DNA of 61,289 nt from Tissierellia bacterium (GTDB lineage: Bacteria; Bacillota; Clostridia; Tissierellales; Peptoniphilaceae): NCBI GenBank assembly GCA_012519495.1, contig JAAYQA010000054.1, positions 1 to 61,289 on the forward strand, in the 5' to 3' direction. Positions 1 to 8,118 of the stretch are shown here, piece by piece. Below the pieces are notes generated by a model. That model was not told where the DNA came from. It was given only the letters and a program-made list of their open reading frames with translations, and made no database searches. The translations under genes were made by a program, and so were the position numbers. The first letter of the stretch is position 1; each line of letters opens with the position of its first letter.

Positions 1-134
1 AAAAACGCAAATTCCCGCAAGATCTGACGATGGAAAAACTGATGGATGACAATCTTGCCATAAAAAAGGCCTGTGACCAAGCAGACCAGGACATCGTGTG
101 GATCGACGAAGAATATCCGGAGATCACGCTATGA
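1..134 (+). CDS. 3' end of an unidentified gene cut by the window edge
   Basis: An open frame enters from the left edge (codons in register with position 3) and stops at the TGA of 132-134. It gives about 43 residues ending IVWIDEEYPEITL. No start is visible and the family cannot be recognised from so short a tail. The stop overlaps the ATG of the next gene (ATGA at 131-134), so the two were probably co-transcribed. Confidence 0.5.
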   Translation, partial: KRKFPQDLTMEKLMDDNLAIKKACDQADQDIVWIDEEYPEITL

Positions 135-616
135 AAAATCCGATGCATCCAATCATAAGAATCACAGAACAGCCGGCTCTCATACATCCTGCAGCGGCAT
201 GGTTTCACAGTAAATTTTCCGTGCCGGAAGAAGCGTATCGGGAAAGCATGCAGGAAAGTGTGAAAAGCACATCCGCCGTGCCGCAGTGGTATCTCGTCCT
301 GGACGAAGACGCCATCATCGCGGCCTGCGGTGTCATAGAAAACGACTTTCACGAACGAAAAGACCTGGCGCCCAATGTGTGCGCGGTCTATGTGGAAGGA
401 GCGTATCGCGGGCAGGGCATTGCGGGCAGACTGCTGCACTTTGTCGCAGAAGACATGCATGCAAAAGGGATCGATACCCTGTATCTTTTGACCGACCACA
501 CCGGTTTCTACGAACGCTACGGCTGGGAGTATATCGGGCCGGTGCGGGGCGACGGGGAGAAAGAAACCTCGCGCATGTACCGGCATCAGATTTCCATGAT
601 AACAGAGGGAACTTAG
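131..616 (+). CDS. GNAT family N-acetyltransferase
   Basis: About 161 residues. The core shows the acetyl-CoA binding motif A (VYVEGAYRGQGIAGRLL) after a beta strand, followed by a helix and a C-terminal GFYERYGWEYIGPV segment typical of GNAT enzymes. I chose the ATG at 131 over an in-frame start at 98, because it overlaps the upstream stop as ATGA and has a CCGGAG-like ribosome site. The substrate is unknown; such orphan GNATs acetylate small amines or protein N-termini. It belongs to a run of small accessory genes. Confidence 0.8.
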   Translation: MKNPMHPIIRITEQPALIHPAAAWFHSKFSVPEEAYRESMQESVKSTSAVPQWYLVLDEDAIIAACGVIENDFHERKDLAPNVCAVYVEGAYRGQGIAGRLLHFVAEDMHAKGIDTLYLLTDHTGFYERYGWEYIGPVRGDGEKETSRMYRHQISMITEGT

Positions 617-693
617 GGTGTATACTTTAGTCGAAGTTGGACCGGATAAGCAGCATCGCCGGCTCGCGAAGAATAAAAGAACGAAGGGATCGA

Positions 694-940
694 ATGAAAT
701 ACTTTACGAAAGAGTACAAAAAAGTTCTTCAGAACACGGGGCTGGTTGAAGGGTTTGATCGTTTAGAAGATGAGGATTTTGATATAAATCTTTTGTATAA
801 GCAAAGAGAGAGCGCGTATGTCGAACGAGAAAGAGAACTTCACGATACGCCGCCGGCGCAGGAGGGTGATCTTTTCTCTGATCTTGAATTGACTTTGGAA
901 GATGTTTGGGTCGCTGATGTCGATGAAATGGGCAATGAAG
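694..940 (+). pseudogene. N-terminal remnant of an orphan protein (DUF4085-like start)
   Basis: The frame starts with MKYFTKEYKKVLQNTGL at 694 after an AAGGGATCGA ribosome-site region. It is acidic and helical (GFDRLEDEDFD), then has a beta-rich piece (LELTLEDVWVADVDE). The opening resembles DUF4085-type proteins, which are normally much longer. The reading frame runs on to 972 only as out-of-frame sequence over a GNAT fragment. I read this as a truncated gene joined to the tail of another; the family call is weak. Confidence 0.4.
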
Positions 941-943
941 TAA

Positions 944-1213
944 ATGTTCGCGCTGCTTGCCCATTTGTTTGAGGAGGAAAAAGCGCATAAAGTGTTTGCA
1001 GAAACGGTCGATACCAAAAAATCCGTTGCATTGATGAAAAAACTCGGCATGATCGAAGAAGGCGTGCAAAGAAAGCAGGCCCGAACCAATGACGGTATCT
1101 ATTGTGATCTGTATCTGTATGGCCTGTTGCGAGAGGAGTACAGGCCGCAGGGTGAATCCTGCGAGTACAAAGACCGGATATCGCAGGGACAGCTGAACAG
1201 AAGAAAGCCATAA
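944..1213 (+). pseudogene. C-terminal fragment of a RimJ/RimL-type acetyltransferase
   Basis: The 89-codon frame reads LFEEEKAHKVFAETVDTKK then SVALMKKLGMIEEG. This is the last third of a GNAT of the RimJ/RimL kind: a helix, the 'A.vd..N..s..ll.KLGM..EG' strand-helix unit and the final strand. The N-terminal half and the acetyl-CoA loop are missing, and a TAA sits directly before the first ATG (941-943). The fragment follows the 694-940 remnant with no gap, so the two were probably joined by a deletion. It is unlikely to be functional. Confidence 0.6.
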
Positions 1214-1300
1214 TAAGACACAGAAGGGAATTCTGAGATCATGCGTGTCGACGAAGACGGACACCACGCAGGAATCCGATTCGATGAGAAAGGGAGCCCG

Positions 1301-1927
1301 ATGAAAACGAAGGATCGCGAAAAGATTTTCAATACCGCATTGAAAAGTGTCCGAAAAGAGGCGGGGTTGCAAACCAAGATGGGTTATTACTTCAAGAAGT
1401 ACAAAGAGTATTTCATCGTTGTTCAACCCGGGCTCAATGGCTTGCACACAGCCGAGTATAAGACCTTCTGCAAACCGTATTTTGTGGATGATGTGTTCTG
1501 GACGGTGTTCGGTACGGAAGAAAACCGGCAGGAACCCATGAGCCTGCGCGCGACGGGTGCCTATACAATCCGGCCGTATCGGGTGCAGACGACAGAAATC
1601 CGCTATGAGGATCCGGAGACCCTGGAGCGTGAGGCAAAGCGGGCGCTGATCGAACAAACACAGCACGCGGAAGCATTTGTCGACCGATTCAGCTCGGTGG
1701 ATGCATGGATCCAATACACAAAGGAACATCCGCAACCGGTGTATGATGCGGCGCTGGTCGAAATGCTCCGGCTGGTGCAACTGGGAAACTGTGCCCGGGC
1801 GAAAGCGATCGCGCAGACGGAACTCGCCGCGGGGCGGACCGGCTCTTTCGGGACTTTTGTGGGGGATCGAACCAAGAGTATCTATGAATCGATTGTCGAT
1901 TACTGCAGGCAAAGAGAGCGGGAATAA
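1301..1927 (+). CDS. Hypothetical protein, possibly DUF4304-like
   Basis: 208 residues, starting MKTKDREKIFNTALKSV at 1301 behind AAAGGGAGCCCG. An upstream in-frame ATG at 1241 lacks such a site. The first half (YYFKKYKEYFIVVQPG) has the pattern of DUF4304-type proteins, where a short N-terminal helix precedes a strand-rich domain. The second half is helical. There is no signal peptide or membrane segment. The stop lies 11 bases before the next gene's start, implying an operon with the DUF1801 gene. Function unknown. Confidence 0.6.
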   Translation: MKTKDREKIFNTALKSVRKEAGLQTKMGYYFKKYKEYFIVVQPGLNGLHTAEYKTFCKPYFVDDVFWTVFGTEENRQEPMSLRATGAYTIRPYRVQTTEIRYEDPETLEREAKRALIEQTQHAEAFVDRFSSVDAWIQYTKEHPQPVYDAALVEMLRLVQLGNCARAKAIAQTELAAGRTGSFGTFVGDRTKSIYESIVDYCRQRERE

Positions 1928-1938
1928 GGAGAAAATGG

Positions 1939-2313
1939 ATGACATTTGACGACTATCTGCAGAGGATTGCCGATGAAAAACCGCGGGAAAGAATGCGGAA
2001 TCTGCTTTTGCATGTCCAGCGCACATTTCCGGAGCTGAAGCCTGTGATCAAATGGAATCAGCCGATGTTCACCGACCACGGGACGTTTATCATCGGATTT
2101 TCGATCGCCAAAAAGCATATTGCCCTGGCTCCGGAATACGTCGCACTGGAGGCGTTTCGGGACGACTTCCTTGCGAGCGGATACAAACTGACGAAAATGC
2201 TGGTGCAAATCCCGCATACCAACAATGTCGATGAGGCACTGATCGACCGGGTGATTGCGTTTAATATCAACTACAAAAAGGACCGGGACGGGTTCTGGTT
2301 GCCAAGTAGGTGA
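1939..2313 (+). CDS. DUF1801 / YdhG-like frataxin-fold protein
   Basis: 124 residues. The sequence MTFDDYLQRIADEKPRERM, the VIKWNQPMFTDHGTFIIGF core and the conserved basic C-terminal half match the DUF1801 family, which includes B. subtilis YdhG (frataxin-like, implicated in iron delivery). Length is normal for the family. An AAGGAG site lies 7 bases before the ATG at 1939. An iron-chaperone role is family knowledge only; nothing iron-related adjoins it here. Confidence 0.75.
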   Translation: MTFDDYLQRIADEKPRERMRNLLLHVQRTFPELKPVIKWNQPMFTDHGTFIIGFSIAKKHIALAPEYVALEAFRDDFLASGYKLTKMLVQIPHTNNVDEALIDRVIAFNINYKKDRDGFWLPSR

Positions 2314-2474
2314 AGAACCAAAAGAATACGATTCTCGAAACAGGTAGCAGTTCGAAGAAAACTGTTAAGGGATGCATTGATTCGGGTATAACAATTCTAT
2401 AACAAATAATTCCTGTTTGATGCGTGAAAATGATTGTATTTTCGCATGAGGAACAACGACAAAAGGAGAATCGT

Positions 2475-3224
2475 ATGAATAAGAAATTGCAGGATCGCGT
2501 TGCGATCGTTATCGGGTCAACATCCGGGATCGGACAAGCCATTGCCGAGACCTTTGCACAGGAAGGCGCCAAAGTGGTCATTACCGGCCGCCGACAGGAA
2601 AAGGGCGATGCCATTGTAAAAGAGCTGGAGAAACAGGGCTTGCAAACCGAGTTTTATCAGATTGATGTCACCGATCCCGCACAGTGCAAGGCGTTGATAG
2701 AGGACACGGTAAAAAAACACGGAGGTCTGGATATTCTCGTAAACAATGCGGGCATCGCCCAGGCGGCATCGATGGAAGAACTGGATCTTGCGCTGTGGGA
2801 TGCCACCTACGACACCAATATCCGTTCGTATTTCGTGCTGACCAAGGCAGCGCTGCCGCATCTGGTGGAGTCTGCGCACGGAAACATCCTCTTTACATCG
2901 TCCATGGCTGCAATCAAACCCTTTGATCAGCAGTTTTCCTATGGTTCCACCAAAGCGGCGGTCGCGCACTTTATGCGCATGCTGGCCGTCAGCTATGCGC
3001 CGAAGGGCATTCGTGTGAATGCGATTGCGCCCGGCGTGATTGACACCGACATTCTGGCCAATGCACCCGACGGCTATATCCAGGCGATCGTTGACGGGAT
3101 CCCGATGCGAAGACTCGGAAAGCCGGAAGAAATCGCCAAACTGGCCGTATTTCTCGCAAGCGATGACGCATCCTTCATCACAGGACAGCAAATCGCCTGC
3201 TGCGGCGGTTCCAGTATTCTATAA
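2475..3224 (+). CDS. Short-chain dehydrogenase/reductase (SDR)
   Basis: 249 residues, classical SDR length. It has the NAD(P)-binding glycine motif (GSTSGIGQAIA, about residues 14-24), the NNAG strand (LVNNAGIAQAA), a catalytic Ser in the TSSMAAI stretch and the YGSTK Tyr-Lys pair. The ending ITGQQIACCGGSSIL follows the usual 'itGq.i.vdGG' pattern. The start at 2475 has AAAAGGAGAATCGT in front of it. It is monocistronic, with a promoter-like GGGTATAAC around 2384 and a terminator directly after. Substrate not predictable. Confidence 0.85.
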   Translation: MNKKLQDRVAIVIGSTSGIGQAIAETFAQEGAKVVITGRRQEKGDAIVKELEKQGLQTEFYQIDVTDPAQCKALIEDTVKKHGGLDILVNNAGIAQAASMEELDLALWDATYDTNIRSYFVLTKAALPHLVESAHGNILFTSSMAAIKPFDQQFSYGSTKAAVAHFMRMLAVSYAPKGIRVNAIAPGVIDTDILANAPDGYIQAIVDGIPMRRLGKPEEIAKLAVFLASDDASFITGQQIACCGGSSIL

Positions 3225-3235
3225 AAAGTGAAGAA

Positions 3236-3260
3236 AAGGATCCGAAAGGGTCCTTTTTTT
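3236..3260 (+). terminator. Rho-independent terminator after the SDR gene
   Basis: AAGGATCC pairs with GGGTCCTT across a GAAA tetraloop (one T-G pair), followed by a run of T residues. Confidence 0.9.
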
Positions 3261-3455
3261 GTGCCGTGAACGCCGGATGCAATGGAGATATGATACTATT
3301 GTACTGAAAAGAACATGCGATTCGGAGTCTATCAGCAAGACAGGAGAAAGCGTTATCATTGAGATACTCCTATCGAATGAAGAGGGTAACGGCACGGGGC
3401 TGTTTTACCCGGGTGGGAGCAGAAGAGACGGAAAAACACGGAAATGGAGAATACT

Positions 3456-3758
3456 ATGTGGTGGTTTTTATTTGGTGTGAGCGCGATTATTACGGCGGTC
3501 GTTCATGTGTTTGCGGTATTTCGTCAGAAGGCGGGTCAGGTTTGGATGTTTGCCAGCTTGTCTTTCACGGCATTGACCGTCTGCGCATTGTACAGTGACG
3601 CGGCACGTCGCGTCGTCAACGAAGACTGGGGCGGCCTGATGGATATCATGCCGACGATGGCCGGGGCGCTATGGGTGTGCGTTATTGCATCGATTCTGAT
3701 GAACGGATTTGCCTGGCGGGCCGGTTCGAAGCAAAGGCGAAAAAGGGCTGAACTATGA
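3456..3758 (+). CDS. Small membrane protein, three predicted helices
   Basis: 100 residues from the ATG at 3456, which has GGAGA five bases upstream; a second in-frame ATG at 3444 is less well placed. Three hydrophobic stretches are visible: WWFLFGVSAIITAVVHVFAV, a central FASLSFTALTVCALY, and GALWVCVIASILMNGF. A basic tail follows. It overlaps the next gene as ATGA, so the two are translationally coupled and probably work together. No family recognised. Confidence 0.65.
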   Translation: MWWFLFGVSAIITAVVHVFAVFRQKAGQVWMFASLSFTALTVCALYSDAARRVVNEDWGGLMDIMPTMAGALWVCVIASILMNGFAWRAGSKQRRKRAEL

Positions 3759-5137
3759 ATAAGACAAAACAGAGAATGATGACAGCGGGCGTGCTCCTTC
3801 TTGTGATCGTGGCAGGCGTTATTTGGTGGACGCGCACGCCGTCTGTGACAGAAACGGACGAACCAAGCACTTTTATGTCCTATGAGGGGCCGGTTTTACC
3901 CCTGCAAATCACAAAACCCAATGCATCGGTAACGGTGGAGCGCACGGTGACGCTGGATTGTTCGCAGTATGATGCCGCGCAAGCCGACAGAGAGAACAGG
4001 AATGAAACCGAAACCAATGTGGAGGATCGCTATCTTTTGCATAATCCGACAGAAGAAGAACAGACCCTGCAACTCAGTTATCCTTCCTGCGGACGATTGC
4101 TGGATACCGTAAACAGGATGCCACGGATTCTTGTGGATGGCGATGCGGTACAGACGCAGCGTTTTGCCGGTGATCGGCTCAATGAGATCGGGGTGGCAGG
4201 ATACGAAGAGAAACGGAGCTATGAAGATTATATCGCGCTGCTCAGAAACGGGTCGTATCGGGAAAAGGCGACAGAAAAATTCCCTGATCTGAACCGGGAT
4301 GCGATGGTGTATGAATTCCGGGAAACGGCAGCGGATACCGGAAAGTGGCCGGCGGCCACACTGGCGGTGTCGTTTCATACGAACGAAAACACACAGGTTC
4401 TCACTTACGGTTTCGACGGATTCCAATGGGACGAGAAAGGCCCGAGGACCTACAGCTTTTTTGTTCCCAAAGAAGGAACACCCGCTTACAGTCAGCGTCA
4501 TGATCTGATCGTGCTGGGAGAAGATATTACAGAGCCTGTGTGGAAGGGATATGAAACAGGCGCGATGGAAAAAGAGATTCCCGTCGAGTCTGCGCTGACC
4601 CGCCGCGAGACAAAGCTGGACGAAGTGCTGCGCAGTTTGCTGCAGGATCATGTAGCGCGATGGGACGCCCGGGAGGGGGAGAAGATGCTGTCTTTCTTTT
4701 CGGAAGAGGATTATCTGGGATGGGTGAGCGGATTTTTGCTGGAAATAGGTGCAGTAGACAAGCAGGAAGACAGGCATATCATGGCATCCATGCTGGAGGA
4801 TGTTTTTTCGCAAAACGACCGCTTTGACCGGGTGTTCTTTCAGGATTTTACAGTGCAGATTCCGGCGGGCGAAAGCGTGGAAGTGGTTATCGAGCAGTTT
4901 AAAGACGCAAGCTTAGACTATGCCGGCTCCGGCAGCAAAAACGAAGGGGTCTACGGCTACGATCTTTTGCCTGCCGCCGGGGTTTCTCTGCCGGTTACCG
5001 AATTGACCCTCCGGCTGGTCAACGCGGAATCGATAGCCATTGTACGGCAGAACATAGGCTTTACGGAAAATGACGATACAGTCACACCGGATCCGGCCGA
5101 GGAACACTATTACGTAGAGATCGAAAGAAAACCGTGA
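3755..5137 (+). CDS. Membrane-anchored extracytoplasmic protein of unknown function
   Basis: 460 residues. A basic N-terminus (MNKTKQRMM) and one hydrophobic segment (AGVLLLVIVAGVIWW) indicate a signal anchor. The rest is a strand-rich exported region without cysteine pairs or recognisable catalytic motifs. It starts inside the stop of the small membrane protein upstream and its own stop adjoins the acetyltransferase gene, so it sits in an operon of about 3.4-7.3 kb. The family is not recognised. Confidence 0.65.
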   Translation: MNKTKQRMMTAGVLLLVIVAGVIWWTRTPSVTETDEPSTFMSYEGPVLPLQITKPNASVTVERTVTLDCSQYDAAQADRENRNETETNVEDRYLLHNPTEEEQTLQLSYPSCGRLLDTVNRMPRILVDGDAVQTQRFAGDRLNEIGVAGYEEKRSYEDYIALLRNGSYREKATEKFPDLNRDAMVYEFRETAADTGKWPAATLAVSFHTNENTQVLTYGFDGFQWDEKGPRTYSFFVPKEGTPAYSQRHDLIVLGEDITEPVWKGYETGAMEKEIPVESALTRRETKLDEVLRSLLQDHVARWDAREGEKMLSFFSEEDYLGWVSGFLLEIGAVDKQEDRHIMASMLEDVFSQNDRFDRVFFQDFTVQIPAGESVEVVIEQFKDASLDYAGSGSKNEGVYGYDLLPAAGVSLPVTELTLRLVNAESIAIVRQNIGFTENDDTVTPDPAEEHYYVEIERKP

Positions 5138-5160
5138 TGACGGACAAGAAGAAAAGGCGG

Positions 5161-5709
5161 ATGAAGCGGACAGAGGTATACAAGGCGAAAGCGGGGGACG
5201 AATCCCGCATTGCGGCGCTTTCTGTAAAACTCTGGCCGGAGTTGTCTAAAGAGGAACTTACCGGGGAATTTGCCGCGTTTTTGAAAAGCGATGAGTCCGC
5301 CGTTTTTCTGGCAAAAGAAGACGGCAAAGACATCGGATTCGCGCATTGTCAGCTGCGACAGGAGTATGTGGAAGGCACAGAAAGTAGCCCGGTAGGGTAT
5401 CTTGAAGGAATCTTCGTGGAAGAGGCCGCACAGCGCCGGGGTATTGGCAGGACACTCGTTTCGGCCTGCGAACAATGGGCGGTCCAAAAGGGCTGCCGCG
5501 AATTTGCCAGTGACTGCGAACTGGACAATACAGAGAGCCTGCAGTTTCATCTGGGGGTCGGTTTCGCCGAGGCGAACCGGCTGATTTGCTTTGCGAAAAG
5601 GCTGCCGAACGAACCGGAGAACCGTGCCTACCACGGACAAGAGGAGAAAACGGATGCGAATAGAAACAAAACGGCTCTTTTTGCGGGAGATGACGGAGCA
5701 GGATTTTGA
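5161..5709 (+). CDS. AAC(6')-I-like aminoglycoside N-acetyltransferase
   Basis: About 182 residues. The segment SSPVGYLEGIFVEEAAQRRG followed by IGRTLVSACEQWAVQKGC, then EFASDCELDNTESLQFH and GFAEANRLICF, is the family signature of aminoglycoside 6'-N-acetyltransferases type I, which use acetyl-CoA. Start choice is open: GTG 5134 and ATG 5137 overlap the upstream stop, but MKRTEVYKAKAGDE at 5161 matches the usual family start best. About 35 residues beyond the normal end run into the next gene, suggesting a lost or late stop. Activity on drugs is not shown by sequence alone. Confidence 0.75.
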   Translation: MKRTEVYKAKAGDESRIAALSVKLWPELSKEELTGEFAAFLKSDESAVFLAKEDGKDIGFAHCQLRQEYVEGTESSPVGYLEGIFVEEAAQRRGIGRTLVSACEQWAVQKGCREFASDCELDNTESLQFHLGVGFAEANRLICFAKRLPNEPENRAYHGQEEKTDANRNKTALFAGDDGAGF

Positions 5710-6604
5710 TGCATTGTATGAAATCTGGGCCGATCCCGACACCATGCGGTATTATCCCGCGCCTTTGGATGCGGCAGGTGTGCAGGCATGGATTGCAAAG
5801 AACCGGGATCGGTATCGCGTCTTCGGTTTTGGAGGGTGGGCGGTTTGCCTGAAAGAAACCGGCGAACTGATCGGTGCCTGCGGATTGACGATGCAGAGGA
5901 TACAGGAAAAGATCCTGCCGGAGATCGGCTATCACATACGACGCGATAAGCAAAGATGCGGATACGCAAAAGAAGCAGCCAGAGCGGTCAGAGACTGGAC
6001 TTTTACCCACACGCCTTTTTTGCGCGTGTACTCTTATATGAAAGACACCAATATCCCTTCCCGTAAAACAGCCGTCGCCTGGGGCGGCAAACAGGTGCAT
6101 ACCTATCCGGATGAAACAAACGGGACCACCGTCGTGTACGCGATGACAAAAGAGGCATGGCAAAAAGGGGGAAATGGGTATAGTATACGGACAAATCCAA
6201 TGGGAAAGGAGTATGATATGGACATTATATACAAGGTAAAAACGGATAAAAGTTTTGACAATGCGTTGGCGGATCTGAAGGCGAATTTGGGAGAGCATGC
6301 GTTCGGGGTGCTCTGGGAACTGGATTTTCGGGAGACCCTGGGAAAAAAGGGATTCGATTTTAACAGAAACTACAGGGTGCTGGAGGTATGCAATCCGGAG
6401 AAAGCCCATGAGATCCTGCACAAAGAAAGCGAAGTGGGTTTCTTTTTACCCTGCAAAATGGTTGTGTATGAAGAAGACGATACCGTTTATCTCGGCATGC
6501 TGGATCCGTCGGTGATTATTAAAATGCTGGACAATCCCGAACTGCACGGGATTGCGGAAGAAGTGGAAAAAACGCTGAAAACCGTCATAGAAGAAACCAG
6601 ATAG
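5654..6604 (+). CDS. In-frame fusion of a RimJ-type acetyltransferase with a DUF302 domain
   Basis: 316 residues. Residues 1-175 are a RimJ/RimL GNAT (MRIETKRLFLREMTEQDFD; IGACGLTMQRI). Residues 189-316 form a complete DUF302 domain (MDIIYKVKTDKSFDNAL to VIEETR). The start at 5654 has GAGGAG eight bases upstream. The linker (6170-6217) still looks like an intergenic region: it holds GGGAAAGGAG seven bases before an in-frame ATG at 6218. DUF302 may therefore also, or mainly, be made alone from 6218, and the fusion probably arose by loss of the GNAT stop codon. Function of DUF302 is unknown. Confidence 0.7.
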   Translation: MRIETKRLFLREMTEQDFDALYEIWADPDTMRYYPAPLDAAGVQAWIAKNRDRYRVFGFGGWAVCLKETGELIGACGLTMQRIQEKILPEIGYHIRRDKQRCGYAKEAARAVRDWTFTHTPFLRVYSYMKDTNIPSRKTAVAWGGKQVHTYPDETNGTTVVYAMTKEAWQKGGNGYSIRTNPMGKEYDMDIIYKVKTDKSFDNALADLKANLGEHAFGVLWELDFRETLGKKGFDFNRNYRVLEVCNPEKAHEILHKESEVGFFLPCKMVVYEEDDTVYLGMLDPSVIIKMLDNPELHGIAEEVEKTLKTVIEETR

Positions 6605-6658
6605 AAATCCCGCAGACGCATTGCGAAGGCGGGGAAAGAAACAAAAGGGAGCTGTTCC

Positions 6659-7282
6659 GTGAAAAAGAAAGGCTTGTTATTCATTCTTATTCCGCTGATC
6701 GCGATCGCGGGGATTTTTGTGTTTCTGCAGCTCTCTACCCGGCCGCTGCCGGATGAGCAGAGAAATCTCTCAACCACGGACATCACGATGCAGGTGCGGA
6801 TCGACGACCCCGCGAACCGGACGCCGATCATAAGAACGTACACAAAAGAAGAATTTGACGCACTGAATGACAGGGAAAGAGCCCGGCTGAAAGACACCGT
6901 AAACGGAAATGTCGAAGGCGATGTGCCTGCGGTACACTTGGAAAACGGCACCGGTCTGATGGAATTTACCTTTGTCCGGACGGAGCGTCCGGCGGGCGAT
7001 CAAACACCGGTTCCGCTCGTTTCGGAGAATCGGCCGGAACTGAAAATCGCGGTACAGGAAACGCTGTATAGCGAGGCAGAATTGCTGGCCATCCGGGATT
7101 TTCTGACGGAAACGGAAGAAGGCAGTTACCGGTATGTAATCCAGCGCTATCTAAACCCCGGGATGATCCCGGCGGATGAGAATACGGAATTTCACACGGA
7201 ATCGATGTATATCGAAGTCCACTATCAGGTGGACGGAGAGCTCTACGTTTCCGTTTTTGCCGTAAATACCGTGGAAAAGTAA
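6659..7282 (+). CDS. Exported protein of unknown function
   Basis: 207 residues with a GTG start at 6659, preceded by AAAAGGGA. The N-terminus is a signal anchor (MKKKGLLFILIPLIAIAGIF, no lipobox cysteine). The mature part is hydrophilic and strand-rich, ending DGELYVSVFAVNTVEK. It resembles in layout, but not obviously in sequence, the exported protein at 3755. Family not recognised. Confidence 0.6.
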   Translation: MKKKGLLFILIPLIAIAGIFVFLQLSTRPLPDEQRNLSTTDITMQVRIDDPANRTPIIRTYTKEEFDALNDRERARLKDTVNGNVEGDVPAVHLENGTGLMEFTFVRTERPAGDQTPVPLVSENRPELKIAVQETLYSEAELLAIRDFLTETEEGSYRYVIQRYLNPGMIPADENTEFHTESMYIEVHYQVDGELYVSVFAVNTVEK

Positions 7283-7295
7283 TGGAGGGTCAGGC

Positions 7296-7452
7296 ATGAC
7301 CCGCCGGATTGAATGTGTGCCGAATTTTTCGGTAGGAAGGCGCAAAGACGTCATCAAACCGATGGTATCCATCGTGTGCGATGTGCCAGGGATGAAGAGC
7401 GGTTTTCGTCTTGCCCTGCAAAATCGTTGTGTATGAAGAAGATGTTTTTTAG
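7296..7452 (+). pseudogene. Formiminotransferase N-terminus joined to a DUF302 scrap
   Basis: The ATG at 7296 has GGAGGGT in front of it and opens with RRIECVPNFSVGRRKDVI, the conserved start of glutamate formiminotransferases (family pattern 'IVECVPNFSEGRd..vI'). After about 34 codons the sequence changes: 7391-7441 is nearly identical to DNA of the DUF302 gene around 6427-6478 (CCTGCAAAAT.GTTGTGTATG is shared). The merged frame stops at 7436; the DUF302 frame stops at 7452. A normal formiminotransferase is near 300 residues, so this is a remnant. Confidence 0.65.
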
Positions 7453-7479
7453 GCCCTTGCCCGATGCAAGGGCCTTTTT
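7451..7479 (+). terminator. Rho-independent terminator
   Basis: AGGCCCTTGC pairs perfectly with GCAAGGGCCT over a five-base loop, followed by TTTTT. It closes the 3.4-7.4 kb plus-strand unit. Confidence 0.9.
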
Positions 7480-7482
7480 GTG

Positions 7483-8118
7483 TCAATACGATGGGGATTG
7501 TCGGTTCCTGTATCGGATCCGGAGCGATAAAAGGACTAAACACAGGCCCAGTATCGACAGCAGTACGTCTTTTTGGCCGATGCCGTTTGGCCCGGTGTAC
7601 AGATAAAACCATCCGAAGGTAGCGGGTGTTACAAACCACTGCAGAATCAAATAGCAGCTGGCCAGCAGATAGCTCAGGATCGGATTGCGGGTCAGGCTCT
7701 CGAAGAATAGCCCCAGGCCGGAAACAAAAAGAGCAATGCCGAAGGTATGCAAACAGACAGGCAGGAGAGCGGGGAGCCTTTCTTCTGAAAGCAGGAATAC
7801 ATAGACAGCCGTAATGAGGCCGAACAGCATCAGCCGAAACAGCAGCCGATGGCCGTACACGATCCAATAGGCTTTTTTTCGGATTAGCAGGGTTTCCATC
7901 GTGGCAGGGATCTGCTCGGGCAAAAAGAGGGGCAGCAGCAAAAACAAGCCGGCTAACGGAAGAAAGCGTTCGATGACGAGCCAGACGGTTTTTTCTTCTT
8001 GTATTTGTAAACCGAACAGGAGCAGGCAGAGAAACACAACACCCAGCGCGCCTGTTACCGGGAACCGGCTGTGATACTTTATTTCCATACGCGTAAGGAA
8101 GCTAGCGGTTCTTGCCAT
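7483..8118 (-). CDS. ABC-2-type membrane permease subunit
   Basis: 211 residues from the ATG at 8118 (AAGGGGT upstream); an internal alternative is at 8088. Six hydrophobic stretches are readable (for example GALGVVFLCLLLFGL, FLPLAGLFLLLPLFL, LLSILGLCLVLLSL). The layout is that of ABC-2 permeases. It overlaps the broken permease upstream and belongs to the decayed ATPase-permease-permease operon of 7483-9841. It is itself open, but without an intact ATPase it is probably no longer functional as a transporter. Confidence 0.55.
   Translation of the reverse strand: MARTASFLTRMEIKYHSRFPVTGALGVVFLCLLLFGLQIQEEKTVWLVIERFLPLAGLFLLLPLFLPEQIPATMETLLIRKKAYWIVYGHRLLFRLMLFGLITAVYVFLLSEERLPALLPVCLHTFGIALFVSGLGLFFESLTRNPILSYLLASCYLILQWFVTPATFGWFYLYTGPNGIGQKDVLLSILGLCLVLLSLRIRYRNRQSPSY

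Noticed and set aside
704..2026. 440-codon antisense frame at the left end
   Set aside because: It overlaps two plausible plus-strand genes with ribosome sites and shows no protein-like pattern.
3259..3455. 73-codon frame between the SDR terminator and the small membrane protein
   Set aside because: It lacks a ribosome site and overlaps a promoter-like GATATGATACT region.
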